In this document: positions 1 through 7,755 of the stretch, piece after piece
Layout of the letters: every line of letters starts with the position of its first letter
Numbering within the stretch: position 1 is the first letter of the stretch
Assembly (NCBI RefSeq): GCF_016860545.1
Contig: NZ_BNEB01000002.1
Coordinates: 2,108,001 to 2,172,000, forward strand
Origin: Streptomyces asoensis
GTDB lineage: Bacteria; Actinomycetota; Actinomycetes; Streptomycetales; Streptomycetaceae
Direction: 5' to 3'
DNA length: 64,000 nucleotides
Made by a program: the position numbers and the translations under genes
The notes under the pieces: model-generated
Databases searched by the model: none
Told to the model about the DNA's origin: nothing
What the model saw: only the letters and a program-made list of their open reading frames with translations

Positions 1-543
1 GATGCAGAGTGACCCCACCGTCCAGGGCCCGTAGACGAGGAGCGGCCACCAGGGGACCGCCCCGACACCCGTTCCGGACGTGATGTTCTGCAACGGCCGG
101 TAGGCGGCCATGCCGCCGAGGACGCTGACCATCGCCACGACGACAGCGACGACCGCGAGGAGTCCCAGGCTCCCGACCTGCAACCACTTGCGCCGGGCTC
201 CGGGAGTCCGTGACCTCCGGTGCCCGGAAGAAGAGCCTGGGACGGACGGCGGTCGAGGGCTGACCCGGGGCGGGCTCTCCACCGGATCGGTCAGGACGAC
301 ACCGGACGGTGGCTCGCTCCGCGAAGGCGCCACCGTGGCCGGCTCCTCCGCCGGAACGGGTTCCTGGAGGAGAAGGGCCAGTTCCTCGACCGGGTCCCAG
401 CCGGCGTCCGGCGCGGTCAGAGGAACCCCCGCGTAGACCCTGTCGTCAGGCTCCGCGGCCCAGCCCTGCCCCGCGTCGGCGGAGTACGTGTCCGAGCGCC
501 ATTCGGGCTCCACGAAGGATGGATTCACATAGTCATGGCTCAT
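1..543 (-). CDS. DUF2637-type membrane protein, C-terminus off the window
   Basis: The gene reads leftward and runs off the left edge, so only the first 181 residues are visible. Residues 1-118 are a hydrophilic, Pro/Glu-rich cytoplasmic region. A basic patch (RRKW, 117-120) is followed by a membrane segment at about 124-144. Then come the residues AVPWWPLLVYGPWTVGSL (162-179), which resemble the helical core of DUF2637 proteins, small actinobacterial membrane proteins common in Streptomyces and its plasmids. Their function is not known. The ATG at 543 opens the frame, but no good ribosome binding site precedes it. The family call rests on the membrane part only. Confidence 0.72.
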   Translation of the reverse strand, partial: MSHDYVNPSFVEPEWRSDTYSADAGQGWAAEPDDRVYAGVPLTAPDAGWDPVEELALLLQEPVPAEEPATVAPSRSEPPSGVVLTDPVESPPRVSPRPPSVPGSSSGHRRSRTPGARRKWLQVGSLGLLAVVAVVVAMVSVLGGMAAYRPLQNITSGTGVGAVPWWPLLVYGPWTVGSLCI

Positions 544-939
544 GGCAGCGCGCCCCCGTCACGCACGTCTGGCGGGACCACCCCGTCCGACGGGCGGTTC
601 CCCAGCGAATGAACTCGAACATCTGGTACATGACCATCCGGTACATGACCATCCGGTACACGACCGGAAATGGTGGTCGCCCACTGGCGGATCACGGGGT
701 GCAGGCAGATCATCCGTCCTTGTGTCGCGTCGGGGCGGGCTCTGCGGCCCTGGCTCCTTCCTGCTGCTTTAACGTCACTTCCATCCGCCGGATGCGCGGC
801 AAACGGGTGACCCCGGAGTGTGCGAAAACCCTGGCTTGTCGCCGGTCGATCGGCGGGAGACGGACGGCGACGTCAGGGGGCGCTCGATCAGCGGCCCAGC
901 GCCGCGCCGTCGTTGAGACAGTCCGGCCCGAGGGCCGCA
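544..939. other. Gene-free stretch with a tandem repeat
   Basis: No convincing reading frame with Streptomyces codon bias lies here. The stretch separates the leftward DUF2637 gene from the rightward reductase remnant. Its only clear structure is the 15-bp tandem repeat at 625-665. The left part presumably holds the promoter of the DUF2637 gene, and the right part has lost the 5' half of the reductase gene. Confidence 0.5.
625..665. repeat. 15-bp tandem repeat with GGTACATGACC core
   Basis: Two exact copies of a 15-bp unit (GGTACATGACCATCC at 625-639 and 640-654) are followed by a third, partial copy (GGTACACGACC at 655-665). The array lies about 80 bp upstream of the leftward DUF2637 gene. 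Iterated sites at this distance usually bind a regulator, but no partner is evident in the window. Confidence 0.75.
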
Positions 940-1335
940 ATGGTTCGGGCGACCGCCTTCATGGAGAACTTCGCGAGCGTGATGGCACCGAACCTGGAGC
1001 ACGGGGAGATCGTGCTGAGGCTGCCGCTGCCGGAGGACGTCGCACTGAAGATGATCTCGGTCAGGGACATCGGCCGGGTCGCCGCCGCGCTCCTGCTCGG
1101 CACAGCGGAGGCACCCGGCGGAACCGTCGAGCTCGTCGGCGACGAGCTGACGGACCCCCAGATCGCCGCCGCGTCCGGCGCGCGCCGGGCTCCCGGCACG
1201 GTACGAGGCCCCCCGTTGAGCGTGCTTCCCAACGACCTCGACAGGGCGATGTTCCGCCAGATCGCGAAGGAGACGGAACACCCTTCGGGCCTCACGGTGG
1301 TGCGCGCGATCGAGCCGGCCACGCACTTGGTCCGG
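940..1335 (+). pseudogene. NmrA-like NAD(P)-binding reductase, 5'-truncated remnant
   Basis: The frame starts inside a family motif (VRATAFMENF) and continues with segments typical of the C-terminal half of NmrA-like or NAD(P)H:quinone-oxidoreductase-type atypical SDR proteins: LPLPEDVALKMISVRDIGRV, then GTVELVGDELTDPQIAAA, then LSVLPNDLDRAMF. The N-terminal Rossmann half with its GxxGxxG nucleotide-binding motif is missing upstream. The upstream 120 bases in this frame do not resemble the family. The ATG at 940 is internal to the family alignment. Similarity fades after about 1335. I read it as a decayed gene with no function. Confidence 0.7.
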
Positions 1336-1596
1336 TCGCAGTGGCCCTCCGACGAGCAGGGGTGCGTGCTGCGGGCCGCGCGCGACCGACCGGAGGAGCG
1401 GCCCACCCGGGGCCTCCTTCGGGTGCAGCCCCGCAGAGCCCGTCGCGGCGCAGGCGACCGACCTTCGCCGTCACCTCATTCCGAGCGCCGGCCGTGAGCA
1501 GCGAGCGCCGGACGGGGGTGTGCCCGCGCCAAGGCGGTGCTCAGACCCGACCGGAGTCTGGTGTGCCGGCGATCGCCGCAGCTCGGGGGCGGACGA
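1336..1596. other. Gene-free stretch after the reductase remnant
   Basis: Open frames here have no coding signature and overlap on both strands, as expected for very GC-rich DNA. I see no repeat, promoter or recognisable protein fragment. It probably holds eroded sequence from the end of the reductase gene and the 3' flank of the leftward small membrane protein gene. Confidence 0.4.
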
Positions 1597-1860
1597 TCAC
1601 GCCTGCGTGCCGGACGTGGACTGCCACGCTTGCATGCCCGCTCGGGACGCCTCCCTGGCCCGCCGCAGCTTCTCGGCCGCCTGTTGGGCAGGGGGAACGT
1701 CCATTTCCCGGACCATGCGCCGGCCCGCCGCGAACACGGCCGAGGCCGTGATGGCCATACCGGCCCATGCCGTCACGGCACCGACCGCGGTGAGCACGAC
1801 ACCGGTCGTCACAAGGCGAGTGTTGATCTCGAGCGTCCCTGGGGACTGGTGGTGGTTCAT
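1597..1860 (-). CDS. Small membrane protein of unknown function (87 aa)
   Basis: An 87-residue protein with one long hydrophobic stretch at about residues 16-44 (Val/Ala/Gly-rich), probably one long or two short membrane helices. A charged C-terminal tail (RRMVREMD, then an Ala/Arg/Glu helix) should be cytoplasmic. The frame is open further upstream, but the ATG at 1860 is preceded by a GGTGGAG ribosome binding site, and the extra upstream residues look non-coding. Similar short proteins beginning MNHHQ are, as I recall, common in Streptomyces and have no assigned role. It is transcribed away from the NTPase operon. Confidence 0.75.
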   Translation of the reverse strand: MNHHQSPGTLEINTRLVTTGVVLTAVGAVTAWAGMAITASAVFAAGRRMVREMDVPPAQQAAEKLRRAREASRAGMQAWQSTSGTQA

Positions 1861-2150
1861 GACTCCACCATCCAACGGGAGGAGCCACGTCGCACCCCGG
1901 GTCGGAAGTTCCGGCTGGGGCAGGCCGCCGCGCAGGATTCCTCCGCCCGGCGCCGACCGCACTCCAGGGACGCCGTGGGTACGCGCGGTCGCTGCCGGCT
2001 CGGCACCTTCGATGCGGCGGAGTGCGGAGCGCGGGAACCAGGCGGCGGTTGCTGAACGTATATCAGGTGAATACATCGAGTGCGTGTCGGTAGCTCGCTA
2101 CGGTCTCGGACCGCCCGGCATGCGCCGTACGACGCCATGGGGGGACCGGA

Positions 2151-2594
2151 ATGCTGGCTGAGGCGATGACGGTGTTGGCCGCGGCGGGGGGCAGCGCGGT
2201 GGTGCAGGCCGCAGGTACGGACGCGTGGGAAGGGCTGCGCAGCCGGCTGGCACGATGGTTCGGCCGCGGGGACGCGGCCCGCGAACAGGGGGAGCTGGAG
2301 CGGCTGGAGCGCAGCGCGGCCGAACTCGAAGCCGCCGATCCCGGCACCGTGGACCGCGTCAGGACACGGCAGGAGGCGGTGTGGACCACCCGCATCGAAA
2401 CCCTGCTGGAAGATCTGGCCGATGACGACCAGCGTTCCCACGCCGCCGACCTGCTGCGGCAACTGCTGGCGGAGGCCGCCCCGGCAGCGGTCGCAGAGAC
2501 GGGGCTGGTGTCCGGCAACACCTTCAGCGGGCCCACCGCCTTCCAGGCCGGCAACAACAACCACCAGGACGTCCGCTTCGGCCCCCAGCCGTGA
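2151..2594 (+). CDS. 147-aa partner protein of the TPR NTPase
   Basis: I do not recognise a named family. The N-terminus (about 1-25) is Ala/Gly-rich and weakly hydrophobic. Residues 30-110 are charged and helical, with a likely coiled coil around residues 45-60. The C-terminus carries the motif NTFSGPTAFQAGNNN (about 125-139), which reappears near the N-terminus of the next gene as STFNGPSAFQTG. The ATG at 2151 follows a GGGGGA ribosome binding site. The stop overlaps the GTG of the NTPase gene by four bases (GTGA), so the two proteins are probably made together. Inference: a regulator or adaptor of the NTPase. Confidence 0.82.
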   Translation: MLAEAMTVLAAAGGSAVVQAAGTDAWEGLRSRLARWFGRGDAAREQGELERLERSAAELEAADPGTVDRVRTRQEAVWTTRIETLLEDLADDDQRSHAADLLRQLLAEAAPAAVAETGLVSGNTFSGPTAFQAGNNNHQDVRFGPQP

Positions 2595-5500
2595 CCGCTC
2601 CCGGCACCGGCACCCCGGGCGACGGCGGGGTGCACGGCAGCACCTTCAACGGTCCCTCGGCCTTCCAGACCGGCGATCACGCGACCCAGTACGTTCAGTT
2701 CGTCTACCGGTGGAAGCCCGCGTACCGGATCGAGGGCTTTCCCGCCACTCCACGACCGGTGCCCGCCCGGATGACGGCCGAGCAGCCCTCCCGGCTGCTC
2801 CGGGCGGTACATCAGGTGGTGCCCTTCACCGGCCGTGGACGCGACTTGGACGCCCTGGCCCGCTGGCGCGACGATCCGACCCCGGGGGCGGCCGTCCGGC
2901 TGGTGCACGGCCCCGGCGGCCAGGGCAAGACCCGCCTGGCCTCCCGCTTCGCCGAACTGAGCCGCGAGGCGGGATGGACGGTGTGGCAGGCCGCCGTCAA
3001 TGAAACCGACGCCGAGTCCATCGACACCAGCCCTGCCCCCGACACCGCAGCCGGCCTCCTGCTGGTGGTCGACTACGCCGAACGCTGGCCCACACCCGAC
3101 CTGCACAGACTCCTGCAAGAGCCGCTCCTGCACCGCGCCGGCACCCCGGTGCGGATCCTGCTGCTGGCACGCCCGGCCGGAATCTGGTGGGAGAGCCTGG
3201 ACACCTGGATCGGTGACACGCTCGACGCGCCCGCAGAGTCCCACCTCCTGCTCCCGGTGGCCGATGACCCCCAGGCACGCGCCGCCCTGTTCCGCCAGGC
3301 GCGCGACCGCTTCGCCGACCACCTCGGTCTGCCCCCAGGCCGGGCCGCCCGTATCGGCCCGCCGCTGGACCTGGACACCGACGACGACTACGCCCAGATC
3401 CTGACCCTCCACATCGCCGCTCTGGCCGCCGTCGACGCCCACCTGCACGACGAGAGCGCCCCGACCGACCCGGCCCGCGCCTCCGCCTACCTCCTCAAAC
3501 GTGAACGCGCCCACTGGAGCGCCCTGCACCAGCGCCGGCCCCAGCCCTTGTCCACGACTCCGGAGGCCATGGGCCGCACAGTGCTGACCGCCACCCTCAC
3601 CCGCCCCCTGGCCCGCGCCCACGGCCGGAGCGCCCTCGACCGGATCGGGCTCGCCGACTCCACCGCCGAGGCCAACACCCTCCTGGACGACCACCGCTAC
3701 TGCTACCCCCCGCCCCACGCCGACCCAGCCCGCACCGTGACCGTGCTCGAACCTCTCTACCCCGATCGCCTGGGCGAGGACTTCCTCGGCCTGACCACCC
3801 CTGCCGGCCCCGACGCCCGCGACACTGCTCATCCAGTGCCCAAGGCCGTCACCGACGACTGGGCCCACCACGCCACCGCACGCCTGCTCCTCGACCCCAA
3901 CGGCGCCGTCACAGCCGCGCCATGGACCCGCGACACCCTGACCGTACTGATCGAAACCGCTCGCCGCTGGCCCCACGTCGCCACCGGCGAGCTCTATCCC
4001 CTGCTCAAGAACCACCCGGAACTCGCCCTGCACGCAGGCGGCACCGCCCTCGCGGCGCTGGCCGGCCTCGACAGCCTCGACCTCACCGTCCTGGAGGCCA
4101 TCGAGCCCCACTTCCCCGAAGACCGGCACACCGACCTCGACGTCGGCATCGCCGCCGTCACCGCCCGTCTGGCACACCACCGCCTGGCCACCACCCACGA
4201 CCCCGCCACACGCGCCCGGACCCACGCGACCCTCGCCGCGCGCCAGTCCTACGCCGGGCTTCGCGGCGAAGCCCTCACTGCCGGCGAGAACGCCGTGTGC
4301 GCCTGGCGCGACCTCTGCCGCACCAACCCCGCACACCAGCCCGGCCTCGCGCTCGCACTCTCCAACCTGGGGGCCTTCCTGGCGGCGGTGGGGCGGTGGG
4401 AGGAAGCCCTGGCCGCCGGCGAGGAGGCGGCGGAGATCTGCCGTCAACTGGCCTCCGGCAACCCTGCCCACGCATCCGACCTCGCGCGCTCGCTGTCCAA
4501 CCTGGGGGAGGCCCTGTCGGCGGTGGGGCGGCGGGAGGAAGCCCTGATCGTGGGGGAGGAGGCGGTGGAGATCTACCGCCTGCCGGCCTCCGGCAACCCT
4601 GCCGCCCACGCATCCGACCTCGCGCGCTCGCTGTCCAACCTCGGCAACCGGCTGTCGGCGGTAGGGCGGTGGGGAGAAGCTCTGACCGCCGGGGAGGAGG
4701 CGGTGGAGATCTACCGCCTGCTGGCCTCCGGCAACCCGGCCGCCTACAGCCCTGAACTCGCCGGCTCGCTGACCAATCTCGGGACCTGGCTGTCGGCGGT
4801 GGGGCGGCGGGAGGAGGCTCTGACGGGTGCCGAAGAGGCCGTGGAGATCCACCGGCGGCTGGTGTCCGGCAATCCGGCGGCCTACACCCCCGACCTTGCG
4901 GGCTCGCTCTCGAACGTCGCCATCCGGCTGTCGGCGGTGGGGCGGCGGCGGGAAGCTCTGACCGCCGGGGAGGAGGCGGTGGACATCTACCGCCGACTGG
5001 CGTCCGACAACTCCGCCGCGTACGAACCCGACCTCGCGCGTTCGCTGTCCAACCTGGGGGAGGACCTGGCTGAGGTGGGGCGGAGACAGGAAGCCCTCGC
5101 CGCCGGCGAGGAGGCGGTGCAGATCTACCGCAGACTGGCGCTCGGCAGCCCCGCCGCCTATGAACCCGACCTCGCGCGCTCGCTGTCCAACTTCGGCATC
5201 CGGCTGTCGGGGGTGGGGCGGCGGGAGGAAGCCCTGATCGCCGCCGAGGAAGCGGTGGACATCTACGGTCGGCTGGCGTCCGTCAGCCCCGCCGCGTACG
5301 AACCGGATTTTGCGCGGTCGCTGTCCAACCTCGGGGCCTGGCTGTCGGGGCTGGGGCGGCGGGAGGAAGCCCTGACCGCCGCCGAGGAAGCGGTGGAGAT
5401 CAACCAACGGCTGGTGTCCGCCAACCCTGCCGCCCACGAACCCGACCTCGCCGCCTCCCTGTCCAACCTCGGTATCCGTCTGTCGGGGGTCGGGCGGCGG

Positions 5501-6262
5501 GAGGAAGCCCTGGCAGCCGAACAGAAGGCGGTGAAGATACGGCGTCGGCTGGCGGCGGACAATCCGGCCGCCCACGAACCGGATTTTGCGCGGTCGCTGT
5601 CCAACCTCGGGGCCTGGCTGTCGGGGGTGGGGCGGCGGGAGGAAGCCCTGACCGCCGGTGAGGAGGCGGTGAAGATACGGCGTCGGCTGGCGGCGGACAG
5701 TCCGGCTGGCTACGAACCCGATCTCGCGCGGTCGCTGTCCAACCTCGGGGCCTGGCTGTCGGCGGTGGGGCGGCGGGATGAAGCCGTGACCGCCGGCGAG
5801 GAGGCGGTGGCGATCTGCCGTCGGCTGGCGGCGGGCAACCCGGCTGCCTACGAACCCGACCTCGCGCGGTCGCTGTCCAACCTCGGAGAGGACTTGTCGG
5901 CGGTGGGGCGGCGGAGCGAAGCCTTGACCGCCAGCCAGGAAGCGGTGCAGCTCTACCGTCGGCTGGCGTCCGCCAACCCCGCCGCCCACGAACCCGACCT
6001 CGCCGCCTCGCTGACCAACTGGGCATGCGTGCGCCATGAAGCACGGCAGGACCCCTCCGGAGCGCTGCGAGCCACCGGGGAAGCGGTGGAGATCTACCGA
6101 CGACTCATGACGGTCGCGCCCGCCCGGTTCCTTTCGCCGCTCCGCTTCGTGCTGCGCTTGCAGGCTGACCTGCTCGTCAGACTCGGGCGTGTGCGCGAGG
6201 CGAGAGACATCCGGACATGGCTCGCGGCGAACACCCCGGGAGTGGGTCGCAGAACTGAGTAG
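2591..6262 (+). CDS. P-loop NTPase with 13 tandem TPR-like repeats (1223 aa)
   Basis: The N-terminus (about 17-28) holds a G-rich motif shared with the upstream protein. An NTPase domain follows: Walker A GPGGQGKT at 107-114 and a Walker B-like LLLVVDYAE at about 156-164. This is the layout of STAND-type signalling ATPases. From about residue 580 to 1175 there are 13 repeats of about 46 residues, each like DLARSLSNLGAWLSAVGRRE followed by EALTAGEEAVEIYRRLA, which is TPR_10/NB-ARC-associated style. Such proteins usually sense a ligand through the repeats and oligomerise when ATP binds. No effector domain (TIR, nuclease, protease) is visible. The GTG start overlaps the previous stop. Several repeats are nearly identical in DNA. 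Confidence 0.9.
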   Translation: MTAPGTGTPGDGGVHGSTFNGPSAFQTGDHATQYVQFVYRWKPAYRIEGFPATPRPVPARMTAEQPSRLLRAVHQVVPFTGRGRDLDALARWRDDPTPGAAVRLVHGPGGQGKTRLASRFAELSREAGWTVWQAAVNETDAESIDTSPAPDTAAGLLLVVDYAERWPTPDLHRLLQEPLLHRAGTPVRILLLARPAGIWWESLDTWIGDTLDAPAESHLLLPVADDPQARAALFRQARDRFADHLGLPPGRAARIGPPLDLDTDDDYAQILTLHIAALAAVDAHLHDESAPTDPARASAYLLKRERAHWSALHQRRPQPLSTTPEAMGRTVLTATLTRPLARAHGRSALDRIGLADSTAEANTLLDDHRYCYPPPHADPARTVTVLEPLYPDRLGEDFLGLTTPAGPDARDTAHPVPKAVTDDWAHHATARLLLDPNGAVTAAPWTRDTLTVLIETARRWPHVATGELYPLLKNHPELALHAGGTALAALAGLDSLDLTVLEAIEPHFPEDRHTDLDVGIAAVTARLAHHRLATTHDPATRARTHATLAARQSYAGLRGEALTAGENAVCAWRDLCRTNPAHQPGLALALSNLGAFLAAVGRWEEALAAGEEAAEICRQLASGNPAHASDLARSLSNLGEALSAVGRREEALIVGEEAVEIYRLPASGNPAAHASDLARSLSNLGNRLSAVGRWGEALTAGEEAVEIYRLLASGNPAAYSPELAGSLTNLGTWLSAVGRREEALTGAEEAVEIHRRLVSGNPAAYTPDLAGSLSNVAIRLSAVGRRREALTAGEEAVDIYRRLASDNSAAYEPDLARSLSNLGEDLAEVGRRQEALAAGEEAVQIYRRLALGSPAAYEPDLARSLSNFGIRLSGVGRREEALIAAEEAVDIYGRLASVSPAAYEPDFARSLSNLGAWLSGLGRREEALTAAEEAVEINQRLVSANPAAHEPDLAASLSNLGIRLSGVGRREEALAAEQKAVKIRRRLAADNPAAHEPDFARSLSNLGAWLSGVGRREEALTAGEEAVKIRRRLAADSPAGYEPDLARSLSNLGAWLSAVGRRDEAVTAGEEAVAICRRLAAGNPAAYEPDLARSLSNLGEDLSAVGRRSEALTASQEAVQLYRRLASANPAAHEPDLAASLTNWACVRHEARQDPSGALRATGEAVEIYRRLMTVAPARFLSPLRFVLRLQADLLVRLGRVREARDIRTWLAANTPGVGRRTE
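4327..6110 (+). repeat. Tandem 138-bp coding repeats of the TPR array
   Basis: Thirteen in-frame units of about 138 bp (46 codons) make up the 3' half of the NTPase gene. Some copies are almost identical: the segments starting near 5302 and 5579 match over about 75 bp with one change, and a 35-bp block at 5529 recurs at 5667. The pattern indicates recent unequal exchange or gene conversion within the array. Confidence 0.85.
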
Positions 6263-6326
6263 TGCGGGCCTCGTCGGGCAGAGAGGGGGCTCGTCCCGCC
6301 TTTCTAAATCCGACCCGCATGGTTCA

Positions 6327-6332
6327 TAGAAT
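6327..6332 (+). promoter_or_regulatory. Probable -10 element of a leaderless promoter
   Basis: TAGAAT matches the consensus -10 hexamer well and lies six bases before the GTG at 6339. Transcription would therefore begin at or next to the start codon, a common leaderless arrangement in Streptomyces. No clear -35 box is visible at the matching distance. Confidence 0.4.
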
Positions 6333-6338
6333 GGCTTG

Positions 6339-7019
6339 GTGAAAGACATCGACGCGATCGCGGTGCTGCATGATCCGGTGCGGCGTCGCCTGTACGAGTA
6401 CGTGGCGGCGCAGGGCCGTGAGGTCGGCCGCAACGAGGCCGCAGAGGCGGTCGGGGTCGCGCGTACGCTCGCCGCGCACCACCTGGACAGGCTGACCGAG
6501 GCCGGGCTGCTGGAGAGCGGCAGTCGCCGCCTGACGGGTCGCTCGGGGCCGGGAGCCGGCCGTCCCGCCAAGGTGTATGTGCGCGCGCAGGGCGAGCGGT
6601 CGATATCGCTGCCCGCCCGCGACTACCGCACCGCTGCCGAGCTGTTGGCCGAGGCCGCCGAGGAGGCCGGCCTGGACGACGGGCTCCGGGCGGCTGCCCG
6701 TCGCCGTGGTGAGGCCCTGCGCGGTTCGACGGCGCCCTGCGGCGGTCTGGAGGAGGTCATGGAGATGCTGACGGCCCGCGGATACGAACCGCATCTGGAA
6801 GGCGTCGAGGGGGAGGCCGGGGCGGCCGAACCCGTCGTCCGCATGCGCAACTGCCCGTTCCATGCCGTCGCCGAACGGTTCCCGCCGCTCGTCTGCGGCA
6901 TGAATCTCGCCCTGCTGGAAGGTCTGCTCGGTGCGCACGGTCCCGTCCGTGCTCGCATGTACGCCCGACCGGGGGAGTGTTGCGTAGTGGTGGAACCCTC
7001 TAAAAACGATGAACATTGA
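6339..7019 (+). CDS. ArsR/SufR-like HTH transcriptional regulator
   Basis: A winged-helix DNA-binding domain occupies residues 1-85 (HDPVRRRLYEYVA, then AAEAVGVARTLAAHHLDRL as the recognition part). The C-terminal half carries Cys residues in the pattern NCPFHAV, PLVCGMN and ECCVVV, as in the SufR/COG2345 group, some members of which bind an Fe-S cluster. The segment PCGGLEEVMEMLTARGYEP is typical of that group. I placed the start at GTG 6339, just after a -10-like TAGAAT; a TTG at 6336 is the alternative. It precedes the DUF3291 gene by about 30 bp, and both may form one unit. Metal or redox control is inferred. Confidence 0.85.
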   Translation: MKDIDAIAVLHDPVRRRLYEYVAAQGREVGRNEAAEAVGVARTLAAHHLDRLTEAGLLESGSRRLTGRSGPGAGRPAKVYVRAQGERSISLPARDYRTAAELLAEAAEEAGLDDGLRAAARRRGEALRGSTAPCGGLEEVMEMLTARGYEPHLEGVEGEAGAAEPVVRMRNCPFHAVAERFPPLVCGMNLALLEGLLGAHGPVRARMYARPGECCVVVEPSKNDEH

Positions 7020-7052
7020 CATAGAAATTGACGCCATGCTGAGATGGAGGCC

Positions 7053-7550
7053 ATGACCGCATCCGCACAGGCCAGCCATCTCGCTCAGCTCAACGTCGCC
7101 ACACTCCGGCACCCGCTCGACGATCCGCGCGTGGCGCCCTTCGTCGAGATGCTCGATCCGGTCAACGCCGCCGCAGACGGCGCGCCCGGCTTCGTATGGC
7201 GGCTTGTGGAGGAGGGAGCGGAAGACGCTACCGGTCTGCGCCCGGCGGGTGAGGACGTCATCGTCAACCTGACGGTGTGGCAGACACAGGAAGCCCTGTG
7301 GGACTTCACCTACCGCAGCGGGCACCTCGAGGTGATGCGGCGGCGACGCGAGTGGTTCGAGCGGCATGTCGAAGCGCACCTGGTGCTCTGGTGGATCCCC
7401 GCCGGGCACCTCCCGACCGTCGGCGAGGCGCTGGAGCGGCTGGCCGACCTGCGGGCGCACGGGCCGTCCCCGCGCGCGTTCACGTTCGCCTCCGCCTACA
7501 CCGCCGCCGAGGCCGCCGCACCTTCGGGCAGTGCCGCCGGGGCAGACTGA
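7053..7550 (+). CDS. DUF3291 domain protein
   Basis: A 165-residue protein matching DUF3291: LAQLNVATLRHPLDDPRVAP near the start, PGFVWRL, then VWQTQEALWDFTYRSGHLE and WFERHVEAHLVLWWIPAGH. The fold is that of dimeric ferredoxin-like monooxygenase relatives, but no reaction is known. The ATG at 7053 follows GGAGG very closely; an upstream ATG at 7044 in the same frame is possible. The last 15 residues are Ala/Ser-rich and probably disordered. Its position directly behind the Cys-rich regulator suggests shared control. Confidence 0.88.
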   Translation: MTASAQASHLAQLNVATLRHPLDDPRVAPFVEMLDPVNAAADGAPGFVWRLVEEGAEDATGLRPAGEDVIVNLTVWQTQEALWDFTYRSGHLEVMRRRREWFERHVEAHLVLWWIPAGHLPTVGEALERLADLRAHGPSPRAFTFASAYTAAEAAAPSGSAAGAD

Positions 7551-7755
7551 GTACGCCGCCCCCAGGGCGCCCGGTCGGCGTCACCAGGCCTGACCCGGAG
7601 TGGCGTCACCAGCTCATGCTCACCTCTCCACCGCCGCACATCCGACCCTTCGTCCAGCTCCGCCGGTATCGGGGCAGGTGCCCTCTTCCAGCTCCGGCGG
7701 GGCCCCTCGCGCGGCGGCCTTGGCGATCAACTGGTCGCCCGTTCCGTGGTCGGAT

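Noticed and set aside
309..1751. 480-codon plus-strand open frame at the left end
   Set aside because: It crosses the antisense of the DUF2637 gene and the tandem repeat, and runs out of frame with the NmrA-like segment.
4327..6110. CRISPR-like regular repeats
   Set aside because: The period is 138 bp, the units are coding and in frame, and there are no short identical repeats with unique spacers.
2063..6571. 1502-codon open frame on the minus strand across the TPR NTPase gene
   Set aside because: It is the antisense of a GC-rich repetitive gene; the product is a low-complexity series of Arg/Gln/Pro/Gly repeats, and the plus-strand frame has domains and a ribosome-coupled start.
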